Source: Seinonella peptonophila
GTDB taxonomy: Bacteria > Bacillota > Bacilli > Thermoactinomycetales > Thermoactinomycetaceae
Reading direction: 5' to 3'
DNA: 64,000 nucleotides
Assembly: GCF_900129355.1 (NCBI RefSeq)
Contig: NZ_FQVL01000011.1
Location: 36,777 to 100,776 of the forward strand
Both the position numbers and the translations under genes were made by a program. Below, piece by piece: positions 16,773 to 26,834 of this stretch (the first letter of the stretch is position 1; each line of letters starts with the position of its first letter). Below the pieces are notes generated by a model, which saw nothing but the letters and a program-made list of their open reading frames with translations, was not told the DNA's origin and ran no database searches.

Positions 16773-17029
16773 TCTTTCTCACCTCCTATAAGGTGCATAA
16801 CAAAACCAAATGGTGTTTTTTGTTCCTCTATGAATCTCATGTATTCTTTTTCTAGTAACTGATGTTCTTGATTCGACATAGGTACTTTGTGTTTTCCAAA
16901 TTTCAAATATTTGATCATTTTTCTCTTCACTCTATTTTTTGATACCTTTTTTATTGGAATTTCATCTGGAACATCATATAATTCCGCTTCTCCATATATC
17001 TCCTGCCAATCCTCTTGTCTATAAGTCAA
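16769..17029 (-). CDS. Small basic protein coupled to the ParB-methyltransferase, 86 residues
   Basis: The product is rich in Lys, Arg and Glu, with a strongly basic centre (KKVSKNRVKRKMIKYLKFGK) that could contact nucleic acid. Its stop overlaps the TTG start of the ParB-methyltransferase gene, so translation of the two is coupled. Not recognised; possibly an accessory or DNA-binding partner. Confidence 0.55.
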   Translation of the reverse strand: MTYRQEDWQEIYGEAELYDVPDEIPIKKVSKNRVKRKMIKYLKFGKHKVPMSNQEHQLLEKEYMRFIEEQKTPFGFVMHLIGGEKD

Positions 17030-17116
17030 AACAAATCTCCCCCTAACTGTTCTAAATTAACTTCCATCACCTTAAAATCACACACCAGCATTTAAATAGC
17101 ATATTATCCTATATAG

Positions 17117-17160
17117 TAAAAACGCCTATCCCTTGGTATCACTGGGGTTAGGCATTTTTT
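17117..17160 (-). terminator. Terminator at the end of the conjugation operon
   Basis: GCCTAACCCC and GGGATAGGC pair around a loop of about eleven bases, followed by GTTTTTAC on the minus strand; the other strand also ends in T6. It lies after the last small genes of the leftward conjugation operon. Confidence 0.7.
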
Positions 17161-17248
17161 GAATAACGATGAAATCACTTTCAAATAACATTTCAATAAC
17201 AACTAAATAACAGGAGTAGAAGAAATATCGGAAATAAAAAGGATGATT

Positions 17249-17359
17249 CTAAATAATAGTCACCTTTATACATATATAATCTTGTTTTGGTGGTTCTCCC
17301 AAAATCTCTTCCCACGGATTTTCATCCCCAATTAACCACATTTTATTTTTTTCACTCAT
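17249..17359 (-). CDS. Short protein of 36 residues behind the conjugation genes
   Basis: AGGAGATATAACC precedes the ATG, an excellent ribosome-binding site. The product starts MSEKNKMWLIGDENPWEEIL and ends with a short hydrophobic tail, closed by TAG. It lies between the replication-relaxation gene and the terminator at 17117-17160. Family unknown, but the initiation signal makes real translation likely. Confidence 0.6.
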   Translation of the reverse strand: MSEKNKMWLIGDENPWEEILGEPPKQDYICIKVTII

Positions 17360-17484
17360 GGTTATATCTCCTCTCTGATGTAATTTTTTTCTAATGTTGA
17401 TTTATGAATAACTCAAAAAATTGACCATCTATCACCCCCTTTACAACTCAATTATCTAAGCCACTTTTCCAAAAATAATCACTA

Positions 17485-18237
17485 CTATTTCTGATAAACA
17501 AAAAAAGAGATCTCTTCGCCCTCTTGAAAAAAATGCATTGAGATATCCATCTTCAAATCCCTATTGATACTTTCCCAAATTTGCTGCAAATATTTCTTCC
17601 TTTGATTTGTTGTTGTAATCCATGCAACCGTTGAATCTGCTCCAATCCCACGTAACACATGAAAAATTTTGATATATTGTCTCATCTTTTTTTCAATTAC
17701 ACGTGGACCTTCTGTTGAACGATCATATTCGATCCAATACCTTCCCCCTTTATAGACCATAAACGCATCTGGTTGAATCAATTGAGTGCGAGCTCTCTTC
17801 ATTTGTTTACAACAAAGTCGATATAGATAATCCGACGCTTCTCTAGTTTGAAGCCAAACCATTTGATGGCTCTGCTCCTTTTGAACCAATCGAATTAGAA
17901 TATCATTTAAACCTAAAAGATGAAGATGTTGCATTTGCGTTGACCTTAATCGAGTTAATACAGCAGGTTCCCCACGTAACTGACTGGCATATTTTAATCC
18001 ATGTTCTCCTAAACGATAATAACTGCTATCTTCACCATAGCTGGTCATTTCCGTCTTAATCCAACTTTCCTCTTTTTGCTTCTTACGTAACCGATAGATA
18101 ATCATCCTCATTTTGGCAACCCTCCACCCTGACAATGCACAAAACTGTCTAGCAGAAAACGCCCCATGATCATACAAAGAGAGAAGTAGTTGATCAAGAG
18201 GTCGTAATTTTTCATGATCCAGCCATTGAAAGATCAT
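17485..18237 (-). CDS. Replication-relaxation family protein
   Basis: The product has 250 residues from the ATG at 18237, which has AAAGGAGGGAAAAA upstream; an in-frame start at 18279 is rejected for lack of such a site. It starts with a winged-helix-like region (LRPLDQLLLSLYDHGAFSAR, QFCALSGWRVAKMRMIIYRL). It continues with a mixed fold containing QPDAFMVYKGGRYWIEYDRS and then EKKMRQYIKIF, the pattern of the Replic_Relax family found beside TraG/VirB4 genes on Gram-positive conjugative elements. In that family the acidic residues of the IEYDRST segment resemble a nuclease-type core. It closely follows the coupling-protein gene and is probably co-transcribed. Its role is likely in plasmid or element DNA processing. 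Confidence 0.75.
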   Translation of the reverse strand: MIFQWLDHEKLRPLDQLLLSLYDHGAFSARQFCALSGWRVAKMRMIIYRLRKKQKEESWIKTEMTSYGEDSSYYRLGEHGLKYASQLRGEPAVLTRLRSTQMQHLHLLGLNDILIRLVQKEQSHQMVWLQTREASDYLYRLCCKQMKRARTQLIQPDAFMVYKGGRYWIEYDRSTEGPRVIEKKMRQYIKIFHVLRGIGADSTVAWITTTNQRKKYLQQIWESINRDLKMDISMHFFQEGEEISFFVYQK

Positions 18238-18250
18238 TTTTTCCCTCCTT

Positions 18251-20854
18251 TTAATAAAGCGGTGGTAGATCAATTTCATCGTCTTTATTCTCTGACTTCT
18301 TTTCCTGATTGGTGGTCTTTGAATTCATATAATCATTTATCCATTGATCAACCTCATAAACTGGATGACAGTCTCGTGCCATCAACTGATCAATTTTATG
18401 GTCTACCCATTGAATCGCCATTTGTTCTTCCTTTTCTTGCCGCTCTTTATCTGATCCAAAATAAGTAGGCTGACCATTTGGTTTATAAAACGGAATAGGC
18501 TTTGTTTTCACATGTAATACAGTGGTATATCCTTGACGATTAAGTGTACTCACTGCTGCTGTAAATCGTGGTAACCTTTGAATCAATTTTGCATCTAAAG
18601 AATTTCCACTCATCTTTTGAAGCATAGAGGCACTTTGAAACCCTTGGCGACATGCGATAATAGTAGCTGCATTTCCATAGAAGGCGTTTGCTATTTCTGA
18701 ATCAAGTTGATCAATATATTGTGTCATACCAATTAGACAGTGACCAAATGCTCGTCCCATAGATAAAATTTGCTGCATAATGGGCAACTGGACATAACCA
18801 AGCTCATCCACAACATGTAAGTGTTCTTTTTTGTTGTGGCGAAGAAGTGACTGTTGATGATATTGTGTAACAACATACCCCATAATCATTTTACGTTCTT
18901 CATGGTTTAAGCCAGCTAGACAGTAAATTACAATATGCCCAGCATCCATCCATTCACGAACTTTCAAATCCATTGTAGCTTGACCAAATAAACGTTTAAG
19001 TAGCGCATTATATCGAATCTTTTGTGTTCGATTTCGAATAGGAGATGAAACTTGTGCATTTGCTAAATCTTCCCCTAGCTCTTCCCAATCCTGTCTCAAC
19101 TCCTCTATCTTAATGGAATCAATCAGATGTTGATGAAGTGGATCACTTGAACGGATCATGCGATCTAAACCTAAAATACTATGCTTTTCACCACTCTCTA
19201 TTAAAGTCAGCAATGACAGTTTCCCAACTCGATCTAACCAAATACTATCTTGATAAGGAAAAGCATTTTTTAAGATTGCTAATGCATTCTCAACAACAAC
19301 ATTTTTTGATTCTCCAGGATTCACATGCAACAAATTCAAACCAGGAACATATTGAGTCGAGCGAAAATCAAAGACGTGAATTCGATCCCAATTCACTTTA
19401 TATCCTTTTTTTTCATCTCTTAATAGTTTGGCTACAATTTTACGGTAATCTTCTCCTTTGGGATCAATGTATGTCACCCCAGGAGCATACGGATTCCCAT
19501 ACCACTCTTCTTCTAAATGATGAAAAATGGAATTGAGCAAAAACGATGTTTTCCCCATTCCAGCCATTCCACTGCCAAATGCCATTTGTGTCCAATTTTT
19601 ATATGGAATTCTCACCTGCCGATTTCGTTTGACCGGATGTGCGAACAAACCAATAGGTAATCCTTTTACATATTCATCATCAGCAATCATATTCTGCGTG
19701 ATTGGCTCAATCCATCCTCTATCTTTACATTCATCTGTCTCTGCATAAATTGTATGCTCGCCATTAGGTAGGTGAAAGAGTTGAGCTAATTCATTCGATG
19801 TTAGCAACAATCCTCTTTGGAAAGGGAGTGGGATAGACCAACGAATTCGATTACGAATGCCTGGTAAGAACCTATAATGGTGTAGATGAATCTCGCATTG
19901 ATACGCTGTCATACTATATATCTTGCTATCTACTGCTTGTAAAACTGTAAAGGAATGTGACCAAATATGAATCGAACAACGAAATCCATTATCCTTACCT
20001 GAGTATCGCTTGTATATTCCTTTTCGTTGATTGTATTGTTCAGGAGTCAAATTATTTAATAATCCATAGTCATGGGGTTGGATCTTCGTCTTTTGAAAAA
20101 GCTCTTTTTTACTGATGTTCAACCGTTCCATTACCTGATTCATTGTGGCTTGTAATATTCGATTAGAAACAGGGGAGAATTGTAGATCGATCCATGTTTG
20201 TTTGCTTAAATTCAGTAGGAGATCACCTAGTTCAGATTGCTCAAAGGGCCTTAATGGCAATCCAACTGTCCGACGACTCTTAAATAAAAAGCATCCACCA
20301 ACTCCTTGAGTGTGGTTCTCTTTCTTTTCATTATTATTTCCCTTAACATGGGATTCTGGTAGTGGCAATTCCTCTAGCTTGATTGGGTATAGCTCTACTT
20401 TTGGGTAAGCATCCCGAATTGCTCCTTTAACTCCAGCAATCTTATCTTTAGGACATCCAAAATAGAGTCGAATTTCTCCATATTCATCCATGTGGATTAT
20501 ATATCGGAACCAGATTTTCCCTTTGAGAAATCTAAGTAAAGGAGAACGGTCGAAATGAGCAAATGTTTGTACCAAACGGCAAACTGATTCTTTCAACGAG
20601 TAATCATTTATGTGGGGGACAACCCGGTAATATTGAATCTGTTTAACTGAAACCTGATAATAATAGTAGTAGACAGCAACAACGAGTATTGAAGTAACAA
20701 CAATAACCAAAGCAATTCCGATCAGCGGAATATATAATGACTCATTGAACCACCAATTCTTCACCCATTTATACATACTCGAACAAAGTATCAGACTAAA
20801 TATGAGGACAACTAAGTTGCCAATCCAATTCAATAATTGCTGATCGCCTTTCAT
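18251..20854 (-). CDS. VirD4/TraG-like type IV coupling ATPase
   Basis: The product has 867 residues. Two membrane helices lie near the N-terminus (LVVLIFSLILCSSMYKW and IGIALVIVVTSILVVAVYYY). A P-loop GMAGMGKTS follows near residue 430, and a Walker B-type motif HVVDELGY near residue 683, followed by GMTQYIDQ. This is the layout of coupling proteins that bring the relaxosome to the transfer channel and pump DNA with ATP. It overlaps the end of the membrane-protein gene upstream by ATGA and is followed after a few bases by the replication-relaxation gene. The family is secure; being longer than Tn916 TcpA, it belongs to the TraG-type group. Confidence 0.88.
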   Translation of the reverse strand: MKGDQQLLNWIGNLVVLIFSLILCSSMYKWVKNWWFNESLYIPLIGIALVIVVTSILVVAVYYYYYQVSVKQIQYYRVVPHINDYSLKESVCRLVQTFAHFDRSPLLRFLKGKIWFRYIIHMDEYGEIRLYFGCPKDKIAGVKGAIRDAYPKVELYPIKLEELPLPESHVKGNNNEKKENHTQGVGGCFLFKSRRTVGLPLRPFEQSELGDLLLNLSKQTWIDLQFSPVSNRILQATMNQVMERLNISKKELFQKTKIQPHDYGLLNNLTPEQYNQRKGIYKRYSGKDNGFRCSIHIWSHSFTVLQAVDSKIYSMTAYQCEIHLHHYRFLPGIRNRIRWSIPLPFQRGLLLTSNELAQLFHLPNGEHTIYAETDECKDRGWIEPITQNMIADDEYVKGLPIGLFAHPVKRNRQVRIPYKNWTQMAFGSGMAGMGKTSFLLNSIFHHLEEEWYGNPYAPGVTYIDPKGEDYRKIVAKLLRDEKKGYKVNWDRIHVFDFRSTQYVPGLNLLHVNPGESKNVVVENALAILKNAFPYQDSIWLDRVGKLSLLTLIESGEKHSILGLDRMIRSSDPLHQHLIDSIKIEELRQDWEELGEDLANAQVSSPIRNRTQKIRYNALLKRLFGQATMDLKVREWMDAGHIVIYCLAGLNHEERKMIMGYVVTQYHQQSLLRHNKKEHLHVVDELGYVQLPIMQQILSMGRAFGHCLIGMTQYIDQLDSEIANAFYGNAATIIACRQGFQSASMLQKMSGNSLDAKLIQRLPRFTAAVSTLNRQGYTTVLHVKTKPIPFYKPNGQPTYFGSDKERQEKEEQMAIQWVDHKIDQLMARDCHPVYEVDQWINDYMNSKTTNQEKKSENKDDEIDLPPLY

Positions 20855-22836
20855 TTCTTGCTTCCACCCTTTTTCTGTTGTTGCAACAAACGTCTATACT
20901 CCTGCAGTGCTTCTCTTTGCGTTGGTTCCACCCATTTTGGTCTTCTCATAAACAAGCGACGAATAGGACTTCTATCATAGCGGATTTTTTTTCGATAATA
21001 CTCTTGCCAACGTTTATGTCGTACCGATTTCTCGGCACCTAGCCATAGTTTGTATTGATGCTGGTATTCAGGAACTTGCATCCATGTATGATATTCAGGT
21101 GTATGCTTCTGTGGAGGTTCCATTGGAATTTGACTACCATCAAAAACATGTGTTTCTCGAACTTGTTCGTATGGACGACGATTTTGCCATTGAATCATTT
21201 CTTGAACAGCTGATGTTAAATGAGGGTTACGTCGAAGAAAACTGATAACATCCTTTTTGTGAGTTGGAGCCAAACGTTGTCGTTTCATCTCCTGAAAAAC
21301 CTTTTGCCCTCTTTTTGAAAGATTTGTGGTTAATTGCATCCGTTCGGGTTGCATGGATTTCATCCTTCCAAGAGGCAATTCAGCTTTGACATGACTACGC
21401 ATTTTTTGCACTGTATCAACTTGACTAACATAGTTCTTAACCGCCTTCCCAGTTTTAGATAAGCTAGTTCCTATTAATTTGGCAGATTCTTTCCGACTTT
21501 TCCCAATGTTTTTTGTAACCCAACGACTAATAGGATTACGAGTAACAGTACGAAAAAGTTGAGCTCCCATAAAAGCACGTGTCAGCAGACCTCTTTTACC
21601 ACTGAGATTGTTTGTATCACCAAAACGACCAGATAGCTCTTTCGCGGCTGTCCAAAGACCAACGATGAGTAGAAGAATGAGAAAAACTTGATCCGCAAAC
21701 GAAGCTGATCCAAATGGTTTTGCTTTAAGCAACCGCGTCCATAAAGCAAAAAAGATAGACAAAGCTGTGCTATATATAATGACCATCAAAATGGCACTAA
21801 ACACTTGCACTACACTCTGCATTACATGTCGAACGCCATAATTGGGATATAAAGACAATAATCCATCAAAAATAAAAAAAAGGCTCCGACCCACAGCCCT
21901 TGCTTTCCAAATCAATATCATAATACTCATAGCAACCATCAAATAGATTGGAACTGTGATAAGCAACAATATACAATACAGTTTTGCACTTCTCTCGCCC
22001 GATCCATCAAACGTGAAGATGGTGAACATTTTGTTTTTTGCCACTCCGGTTTCAGCATCAATTTTGCCCCATTCTCGTAATTTACTAATTCTTTTACCTC
22101 GTTCAGTTCCATGTTCCATAAGAGATGAAAAATATTTCTTTCCTTGCGAAACACTCCCAAAATTGATAACTAAGTAAGGTTGTTTGGCCAACGAATCCCA
22201 AATCGTATCAGCTATTATTTTCTGTGATTGCTGTGCAGTAGTTGATTTTTCTAATGAATTTTTTGATCTAACCAGCATTCGACCCATTAAATCGCTTGAA
22301 ACTGAGGTAGCTATTCGATTGGCTTGATCCAAATAGCTTGGGAGCGAAGTAATTAGTAAAGGAGTCACTGCTGTTAAGATTACCAAGGCTGATAATGCTG
22401 TCAAAGAACGATTTGTATTGCCATTCATCCACATCAAAATAATCGAAAAAATACCGATTCCTGCTACCAAAAACCATAATGGATTCCAAATACCATCAAT
22501 GATCTGTGGCATAATTGAACCGACAAATGCAAATAATTTCGATAACAATGCATCATCATAGCTTAACAGAGCAATACGCATCACAAACTCTACCACCCAT
22601 AGATAAAACGACCAGATAGCTTGCAGTATCACATGCAACACTTGCACAGCTTGGTCTGGCCACTCAGGATCATCAGGTGGAACTTCGTCTAATATATAAG
22701 CATCTCGTGGGTATTGATTATGGCTCGGTGAAAAGATCGACTTACCTGGTAGTAGATCATCAGCAGCCTCACTCTTACCTGGATTTAAAACGAGTATACA
22801 ACTTACAATTATCCCTAAATAAATCCGTTGTTTCAC
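20851..22836 (-). CDS. Polytopic conjugation membrane protein (VirB6/TrbL-like)
   Basis: This 661-residue protein starts with a signal peptide (RIYLGIIVSCILVLNPGKSEAA, cleavage after AEA likely). At least seven membrane helices follow between residues about 60 and 400, for example AIWSFYLWVVEFVMRIALL and LIVGLWTAAKEL. The last 250 residues are basic and cytoplasmic, with many Arg and Gln (RRLFMRRPKWVEPTQREALQ). The arrangement of large inner-membrane core plus soluble tail is that of the VirB6/TrbL/TcpH channel component, which lines the DNA path. Its neighbours VirB4 and VirD4 on the same transcript support this. Sequence similarity in this class is low, so the assignment rests on topology and context. 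Confidence 0.75.
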   Translation of the reverse strand: MKQRIYLGIIVSCILVLNPGKSEAADDLLPGKSIFSPSHNQYPRDAYILDEVPPDDPEWPDQAVQVLHVILQAIWSFYLWVVEFVMRIALLSYDDALLSKLFAFVGSIMPQIIDGIWNPLWFLVAGIGIFSIILMWMNGNTNRSLTALSALVILTAVTPLLITSLPSYLDQANRIATSVSSDLMGRMLVRSKNSLEKSTTAQQSQKIIADTIWDSLAKQPYLVINFGSVSQGKKYFSSLMEHGTERGKRISKLREWGKIDAETGVAKNKMFTIFTFDGSGERSAKLYCILLLITVPIYLMVAMSIMILIWKARAVGRSLFFIFDGLLSLYPNYGVRHVMQSVVQVFSAILMVIIYSTALSIFFALWTRLLKAKPFGSASFADQVFLILLLIVGLWTAAKELSGRFGDTNNLSGKRGLLTRAFMGAQLFRTVTRNPISRWVTKNIGKSRKESAKLIGTSLSKTGKAVKNYVSQVDTVQKMRSHVKAELPLGRMKSMQPERMQLTTNLSKRGQKVFQEMKRQRLAPTHKKDVISFLRRNPHLTSAVQEMIQWQNRRPYEQVRETHVFDGSQIPMEPPQKHTPEYHTWMQVPEYQHQYKLWLGAEKSVRHKRWQEYYRKKIRYDRSPIRRLFMRRPKWVEPTQREALQEYRRLLQQQKKGGSKK

Positions 22837-22857
22837 CCCATTACTTCCCTCCTTCTA

Positions 22858-25311
22858 CTATTCCTGTTCTATTGGACGTGTTTTAAAAAATTCATTAATT
22901 GTTGGTTCAGGGTTTCGAAACTCGACCAGCCCAACTTTTTGGTTTAGATCGCGCAGATACCCTAATGAATACGTTCGATCCTCTAATTTTCCACCTTGTG
23001 ATGCTTGACTCTGTTCAATTCCTAATCGCATTAAATCATTGTAAATCATAGGGTCATCAACCCCCAATGCTCGCATCACTTGTTGTGTTTGACTGGCGGT
23101 CTTAGTACCAAGACAAACATAAGTTGAAACGTGATTTAAAAGTGAATCTGGTATATCATCGGGATTCTGGCTACACAAAATATTCCCGCAGTAGGAAGAT
23201 CGACCAAGTCGGAAATTTCGCTCAACCTGTTGGGCTCCAGCAGCAGAACGAACGAAAAAATACCCTTCATCCCCTACGAAAAAGGAAAAAACACCTTTCT
23301 GTTTCCCTTCAATCAAAAATTGTTCGACTAGCACAGCCATTCCAGTCATGCAAGCCTCAGATACTCGTTCTGATGGAGCAGAAGCCAGTTGTCCAAGTTC
23401 AGGAAGATGAATTTGTTTCATACCCAAGATAATTAGGCCTGTTCGAGGAAATACAAGACCCTTTTCATTCACAGAATTACCGAAAATCAATTTTCCAAGT
23501 GGAAGCTCTTGCATTCGTCGCAAATATTGTCCCATCTGTTGCGTTGTTTTTTCTTTTGATTTCTCTAAAACTTCAACAACCATAGCCATGCAAGGTTCAT
23601 CCTCAGTACATACTTGATCTAAAGCAGTTAATAGTTCATTTCGTCGTGCAAATCGATGTTGATCTTGATCTAGATCCAAAATCTGCAACAGCATATCATA
23701 AGCTATTTCCCTGGCTCTAGCTAATCGATGTACCTCTATATCACCTTCTATTGCCACATCATGATCAAGCCGTTGGATTAGTCGAAAAGGGTCAAGAATG
23801 CCTGGATGTTCATAACCGTCCAATGTCATTACTTGAACTTCCCCTTTAAGACCAGGTAACTCTCCCCAATGTCGATGTTCTCCTTTGATATCAATATAAA
23901 GACCTCTGCTACGTGTAGTGAGCAACGTATTGCGTACCAAGGTATCCGTTAAATGCGTTTTCCCGCTGCCCGTCTGTCCAACAATCACGATATTAGATGA
24001 TTGATCAACTTGCGCACCCCAAGATACATTTAATCGGACAACAGATCGATTGGATCGTAGAAATCCCACTGGTAAACCATTGGGATCCCCTAAGGAATCC
24101 ACTGCACCAGGAGTCGCTAAAGCAGCGGTCCGATTCGGTAAAATAGGAAAACAAAAACCCATCGGAGACCACTTCGAACTCGGCAACCATGCGTCGTAAT
24201 ACTCTCCTTGATCAGCAGTGGAGCGATGCACAGTCATCCCTTTTTGCTCTAAATAGCGCTTTAAGAGTTTGACATAATAATTTAACTCGTTTGGACTATG
24301 GTCAGCAGTAACCACAAAAACTAGTTGCATCATATTTAGTGGTTGCGTCTCTGATTGTATCTCCGCCTCCATTTGCTCTGCTTGCGCTTCGATTGTATCA
24401 TCCAAGATGGAATCTTCTTCGACTTCCCCCATGTGTTTCCTATTAGATATTGCCAGTTTCTTTCGCCGCTCACTATATAATTTCGCTTCTTTATATGGCT
24501 TCTGTTCCCATCGCAAATGCACATCAACTGGTAATCCTTGTGCTTGAAGATCATAAAACAAATCAAATCCAGGTACTGTTATTTGACTCGGAAAAATAGA
24601 AATGGTTAAAAATGTCATATAACGTAGACCTTCTGCACTCTCCAACCGAATATGATCTCCTTGATTCTCGATTACATTTGGCATTAAAAAATCCCACCGA
24701 TCGGGATGTTGATCAGTCGGACGAAGTGTTGGGCTGGGTAATCCACGAAAATTATGTTGTTGATATAATTGGATAATATCTTCAGTGGAGCAAGGTTCTA
24801 TTGCATAACCGGCTGTACGTTCTTGGAACACCTGTTGAAAACGCTCAGTATTCCGCTTTGAAAGTGATGTGCCAATCCATGATCGTATCCATTTTTGCAA
24901 TTTTGCTTGATCTATAGGGAATTGGTGAATGAATTTCTTCTGAATTGAACTTTTAAAAGGAAGCTGCATACCGAATAAATACTCATATTGTAAATTTGCT
25001 TCCTCTTTTTGAATCAACTCCAACCACGATTCTCTTGCTTTCTCTATTGCTTGATGATGCCCAAGTGGACTCTTGTAAACGACATGTTCAAATTCATTCT
25101 CCCAGTTTCTCCTCTTCTTTATCAACCAGAGGCAACCGATCTGACCTGGCGGAACCACCTCACGGAAGAATGACTCCGCACGTAGAAGTTGTTGTAATCG
25201 TTCCTCATCCGATAATCCTGATAATGTATGGGTAATAAATTTACCAAAAGCCCACGGCACTCCTTGAATAATGGCTATATTCTCCCTGATTTCAGTGGGT
25301 AGATGAATCAT
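22858..25311 (-). CDS. VirB4-like conjugation ATPase
   Basis: The product has 817 residues from the ATG at 25311, which has AAAGGAGGAAAG upstream and overlaps the stop of the TcpE-like gene by ATGA; an earlier in-frame start at 25539 is not credible. The P-loop GQTGSGKTHL lies near residue 445, and a later acidic segment (VGDEGYFFVRS) provides the Walker B. The N-terminal 400 residues form the channel-contact domain. VirB4/TcpF/ConE ATPases power assembly and DNA export through the type IV channel. It ends just before the VirB6-like gene and is part of the same leftward operon. Confidence 0.9.
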   Translation of the reverse strand: MIHLPTEIRENIAIIQGVPWAFGKFITHTLSGLSDEERLQQLLRAESFFREVVPPGQIGCLWLIKKRRNWENEFEHVVYKSPLGHHQAIEKARESWLELIQKEEANLQYEYLFGMQLPFKSSIQKKFIHQFPIDQAKLQKWIRSWIGTSLSKRNTERFQQVFQERTAGYAIEPCSTEDIIQLYQQHNFRGLPSPTLRPTDQHPDRWDFLMPNVIENQGDHIRLESAEGLRYMTFLTISIFPSQITVPGFDLFYDLQAQGLPVDVHLRWEQKPYKEAKLYSERRKKLAISNRKHMGEVEEDSILDDTIEAQAEQMEAEIQSETQPLNMMQLVFVVTADHSPNELNYYVKLLKRYLEQKGMTVHRSTADQGEYYDAWLPSSKWSPMGFCFPILPNRTAALATPGAVDSLGDPNGLPVGFLRSNRSVVRLNVSWGAQVDQSSNIVIVGQTGSGKTHLTDTLVRNTLLTTRSRGLYIDIKGEHRHWGELPGLKGEVQVMTLDGYEHPGILDPFRLIQRLDHDVAIEGDIEVHRLARAREIAYDMLLQILDLDQDQHRFARRNELLTALDQVCTEDEPCMAMVVEVLEKSKEKTTQQMGQYLRRMQELPLGKLIFGNSVNEKGLVFPRTGLIILGMKQIHLPELGQLASAPSERVSEACMTGMAVLVEQFLIEGKQKGVFSFFVGDEGYFFVRSAAGAQQVERNFRLGRSSYCGNILCSQNPDDIPDSLLNHVSTYVCLGTKTASQTQQVMRALGVDDPMIYNDLMRLGIEQSQASQGGKLEDRTYSLGYLRDLNQKVGLVEFRNPEPTINEFFKTRPIEQE

Positions 25312-25703
25312 GATCTTTCCTCCTTTGCTTTTTTTCGAATGATCGTGGGTTGTCGATATTCTTTTTGATAACCAATTGGCGGAACTGATCGATTGATTAC
25401 ACGACGATTCGGTCGAATCATACAACGTATATGAGTGTAAAGCCAAGAAAGGGGGTTCATATAATCTGGTTCTACATATGAAACCACGCAAACAATCACC
25501 AAAGGTAAAAAGAAATATTTTGTAATCGGATCTCCCCAAGGCACTTGAAGTGCCAATAAAATATACAGCACACCTACTACAATCCCAGATAACGTAATAG
25601 GTACCGGCAAAGGAATGGGGATACCCTCAATATGACGAAAAGTTTGCTTTAATCGATTGACTTCTGTATATAGACTCAACATCATACGATGCTCTCGATT
25701 CAT
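25308..25703 (-). CDS. TcpE-like conjugation membrane protein
   Basis: The product has 131 residues. A short cytoplasmic helix is followed by the segment IEGIPIPLPVPITLSGIVVG that leads into the first of two membrane helices, then YFFLPLVIVCVVSYV, and a basic tail (MIRPNRRVINRSVPP). Length, the proline-rich entry and the helix pair match the TcpE family of Gram-positive type IV systems. It overlaps both neighbours by ATGA (start within the 25700-25975 gene, stop within virB4), which indicates strict translational coupling. Confidence 0.8.
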   Translation of the reverse strand: MNREHRMMLSLYTEVNRLKQTFRHIEGIPIPLPVPITLSGIVVGVLYILLALQVPWGDPITKYFFLPLVIVCVVSYVEPDYMNPLSWLYTHIRCMIRPNRRVINRSVPPIGYQKEYRQPTIIRKKAKEERS

Positions 25704-25975
25704 GGACCACTTTCCCCCTGCAAGTATTTCCTCAACCAGTCAGCCCAGTTTTGCAATAATTGTTTTGAATTTTCTCCATCGGTAAATAACATAAGTAAAA
25801 GCCCCACTCCAATTAAACCTAACAAACCCTGAATGGCCATTTTGTTCAATAGACCTAATCCGCGAAACACTATTGTAAGTAAAATTAATGCCCCACCTAT
25901 TCCAACCAACTGATAAATAACTTTGGATACCCCTTGAAGAGGATTCACTTCTTTAGCTAACATTAGTAGATCCAT
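25700..25975 (-). CDS. Small two-helix conjugation membrane protein
   Basis: A 91-residue product with two membrane helices (VGIGGALILLTIVFRGLGLL and IQGLLGLIGVGLLLMLF) separated by a short loop, and a C-terminal amphipathic part ending in EGQ-type acidic residues. Position and topology resemble TcpD or a VirB3/VirB2-type subunit in Gram-positive conjugation systems. Translation is coupled to the TcpE-like gene. Confidence 0.65.
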   Translation of the reverse strand: MDLLMLAKEVNPLQGVSKVIYQLVGIGGALILLTIVFRGLGLLNKMAIQGLLGLIGVGLLLMLFTDGENSKQLLQNWADWLRKYLQGESGP

Positions 25976-25989
25976 TCATCAATCACCCC

Positions 25990-26817
25990 TCAATCTCCGA
26001 TTATTTTTTTCACAACATATTGATCCTTATCTTTCGAGAGTTCCAATCGATATTGCAACGGCATCCATTCATTTTTTTCTTGCTTAAGCATGATCATCGC
26101 ATCAACAACTAACGGTTTTTCCTGCAATGGTACAACGGACAATAGATGATAATTGCCACCTACAGTTTTTAACAGCGGATACAGTTTTCTGTGTATGGCT
26201 CTTGTATTTGCGTCCATTCGACCTAATAACCAAGAAGAAAAAAATCCATCAACAGCTTGTTCAACTTGACCATGCTCCTGTTCACTGATCGATGTGGTAG
26301 GTTGAAACAAGTCAGTGTTTTGCTTTGGAGGTGGTAACAAACTCGGTAGCTGATCAACTAACCAAGTTTCACCTGACCTTACCACTGATAGACGAAAATG
26401 TAGTCTACGACCATCTTCTTGTATCACTAGATATTCAATAGCAGCTTGTTTATCGACTGCTAGCCATTTCTCACTCCAAAGTAGAACTCGTTTAAAATCA
26501 AACTTGCTTCTTTGCAATGCTGTATTCTGTTCCCATTTTGATTGTAAATTTGGTGTCATCCATTCAATCAGTGATCCTTTTCTTTCTGTCTCCTCTTTTT
26601 GATCAGCATAATACTGCCATAAGAATTGTTCCCCAATTGTTTTGGCCGCATCAGGAATTACTCGTACTACTTGCACTGGTTTCTTTTGATGAAAATGATC
26701 TGGAAACCAGACTTTATAGGTTTGTGATGCTTGTCTAATTCCATAAATAATTGCAACCAAACAAAAAAGGACGAGTACTCCACGCCTCGCCCAAGCCGTC
26801 AAAAGATAACGATTCAA
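25990..26817 (-). CDS. TcpC-like conjugation protein
   Basis: The product has 275 residues. It starts at a TTG (26817) with GGAGGGAGTGAT upstream; the earlier in-frame TTG at 26838 has no such site and overlaps the stop of the lipoprotein gene. One N-terminal membrane helix (GVLVLFCLVAIIYGIRQA) is followed by a long outside domain in two similar halves, each of which looks like the NTF2-type fold of TcpC (EQFLWQYYADQ, then VEQAVDGFFSSWLLG). TcpC binds other channel components outside the membrane. It is followed by the small membrane protein and TcpE, the order known for the tcp locus. Confidence 0.78.
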   Translation of the reverse strand: MNRYLLTAWARRGVLVLFCLVAIIYGIRQASQTYKVWFPDHFHQKKPVQVVRVIPDAAKTIGEQFLWQYYADQKEETERKGSLIEWMTPNLQSKWEQNTALQRSKFDFKRVLLWSEKWLAVDKQAAIEYLVIQEDGRRLHFRLSVVRSGETWLVDQLPSLLPPPKQNTDLFQPTTSISEQEHGQVEQAVDGFFSSWLLGRMDANTRAIHRKLYPLLKTVGGNYHLLSVVPLQEKPLVVDAMIMLKQEKNEWMPLQYRLELSKDKDQYVVKKIIGD

Positions 26818-26834
26818 ATCACTCCCTCCTTTAT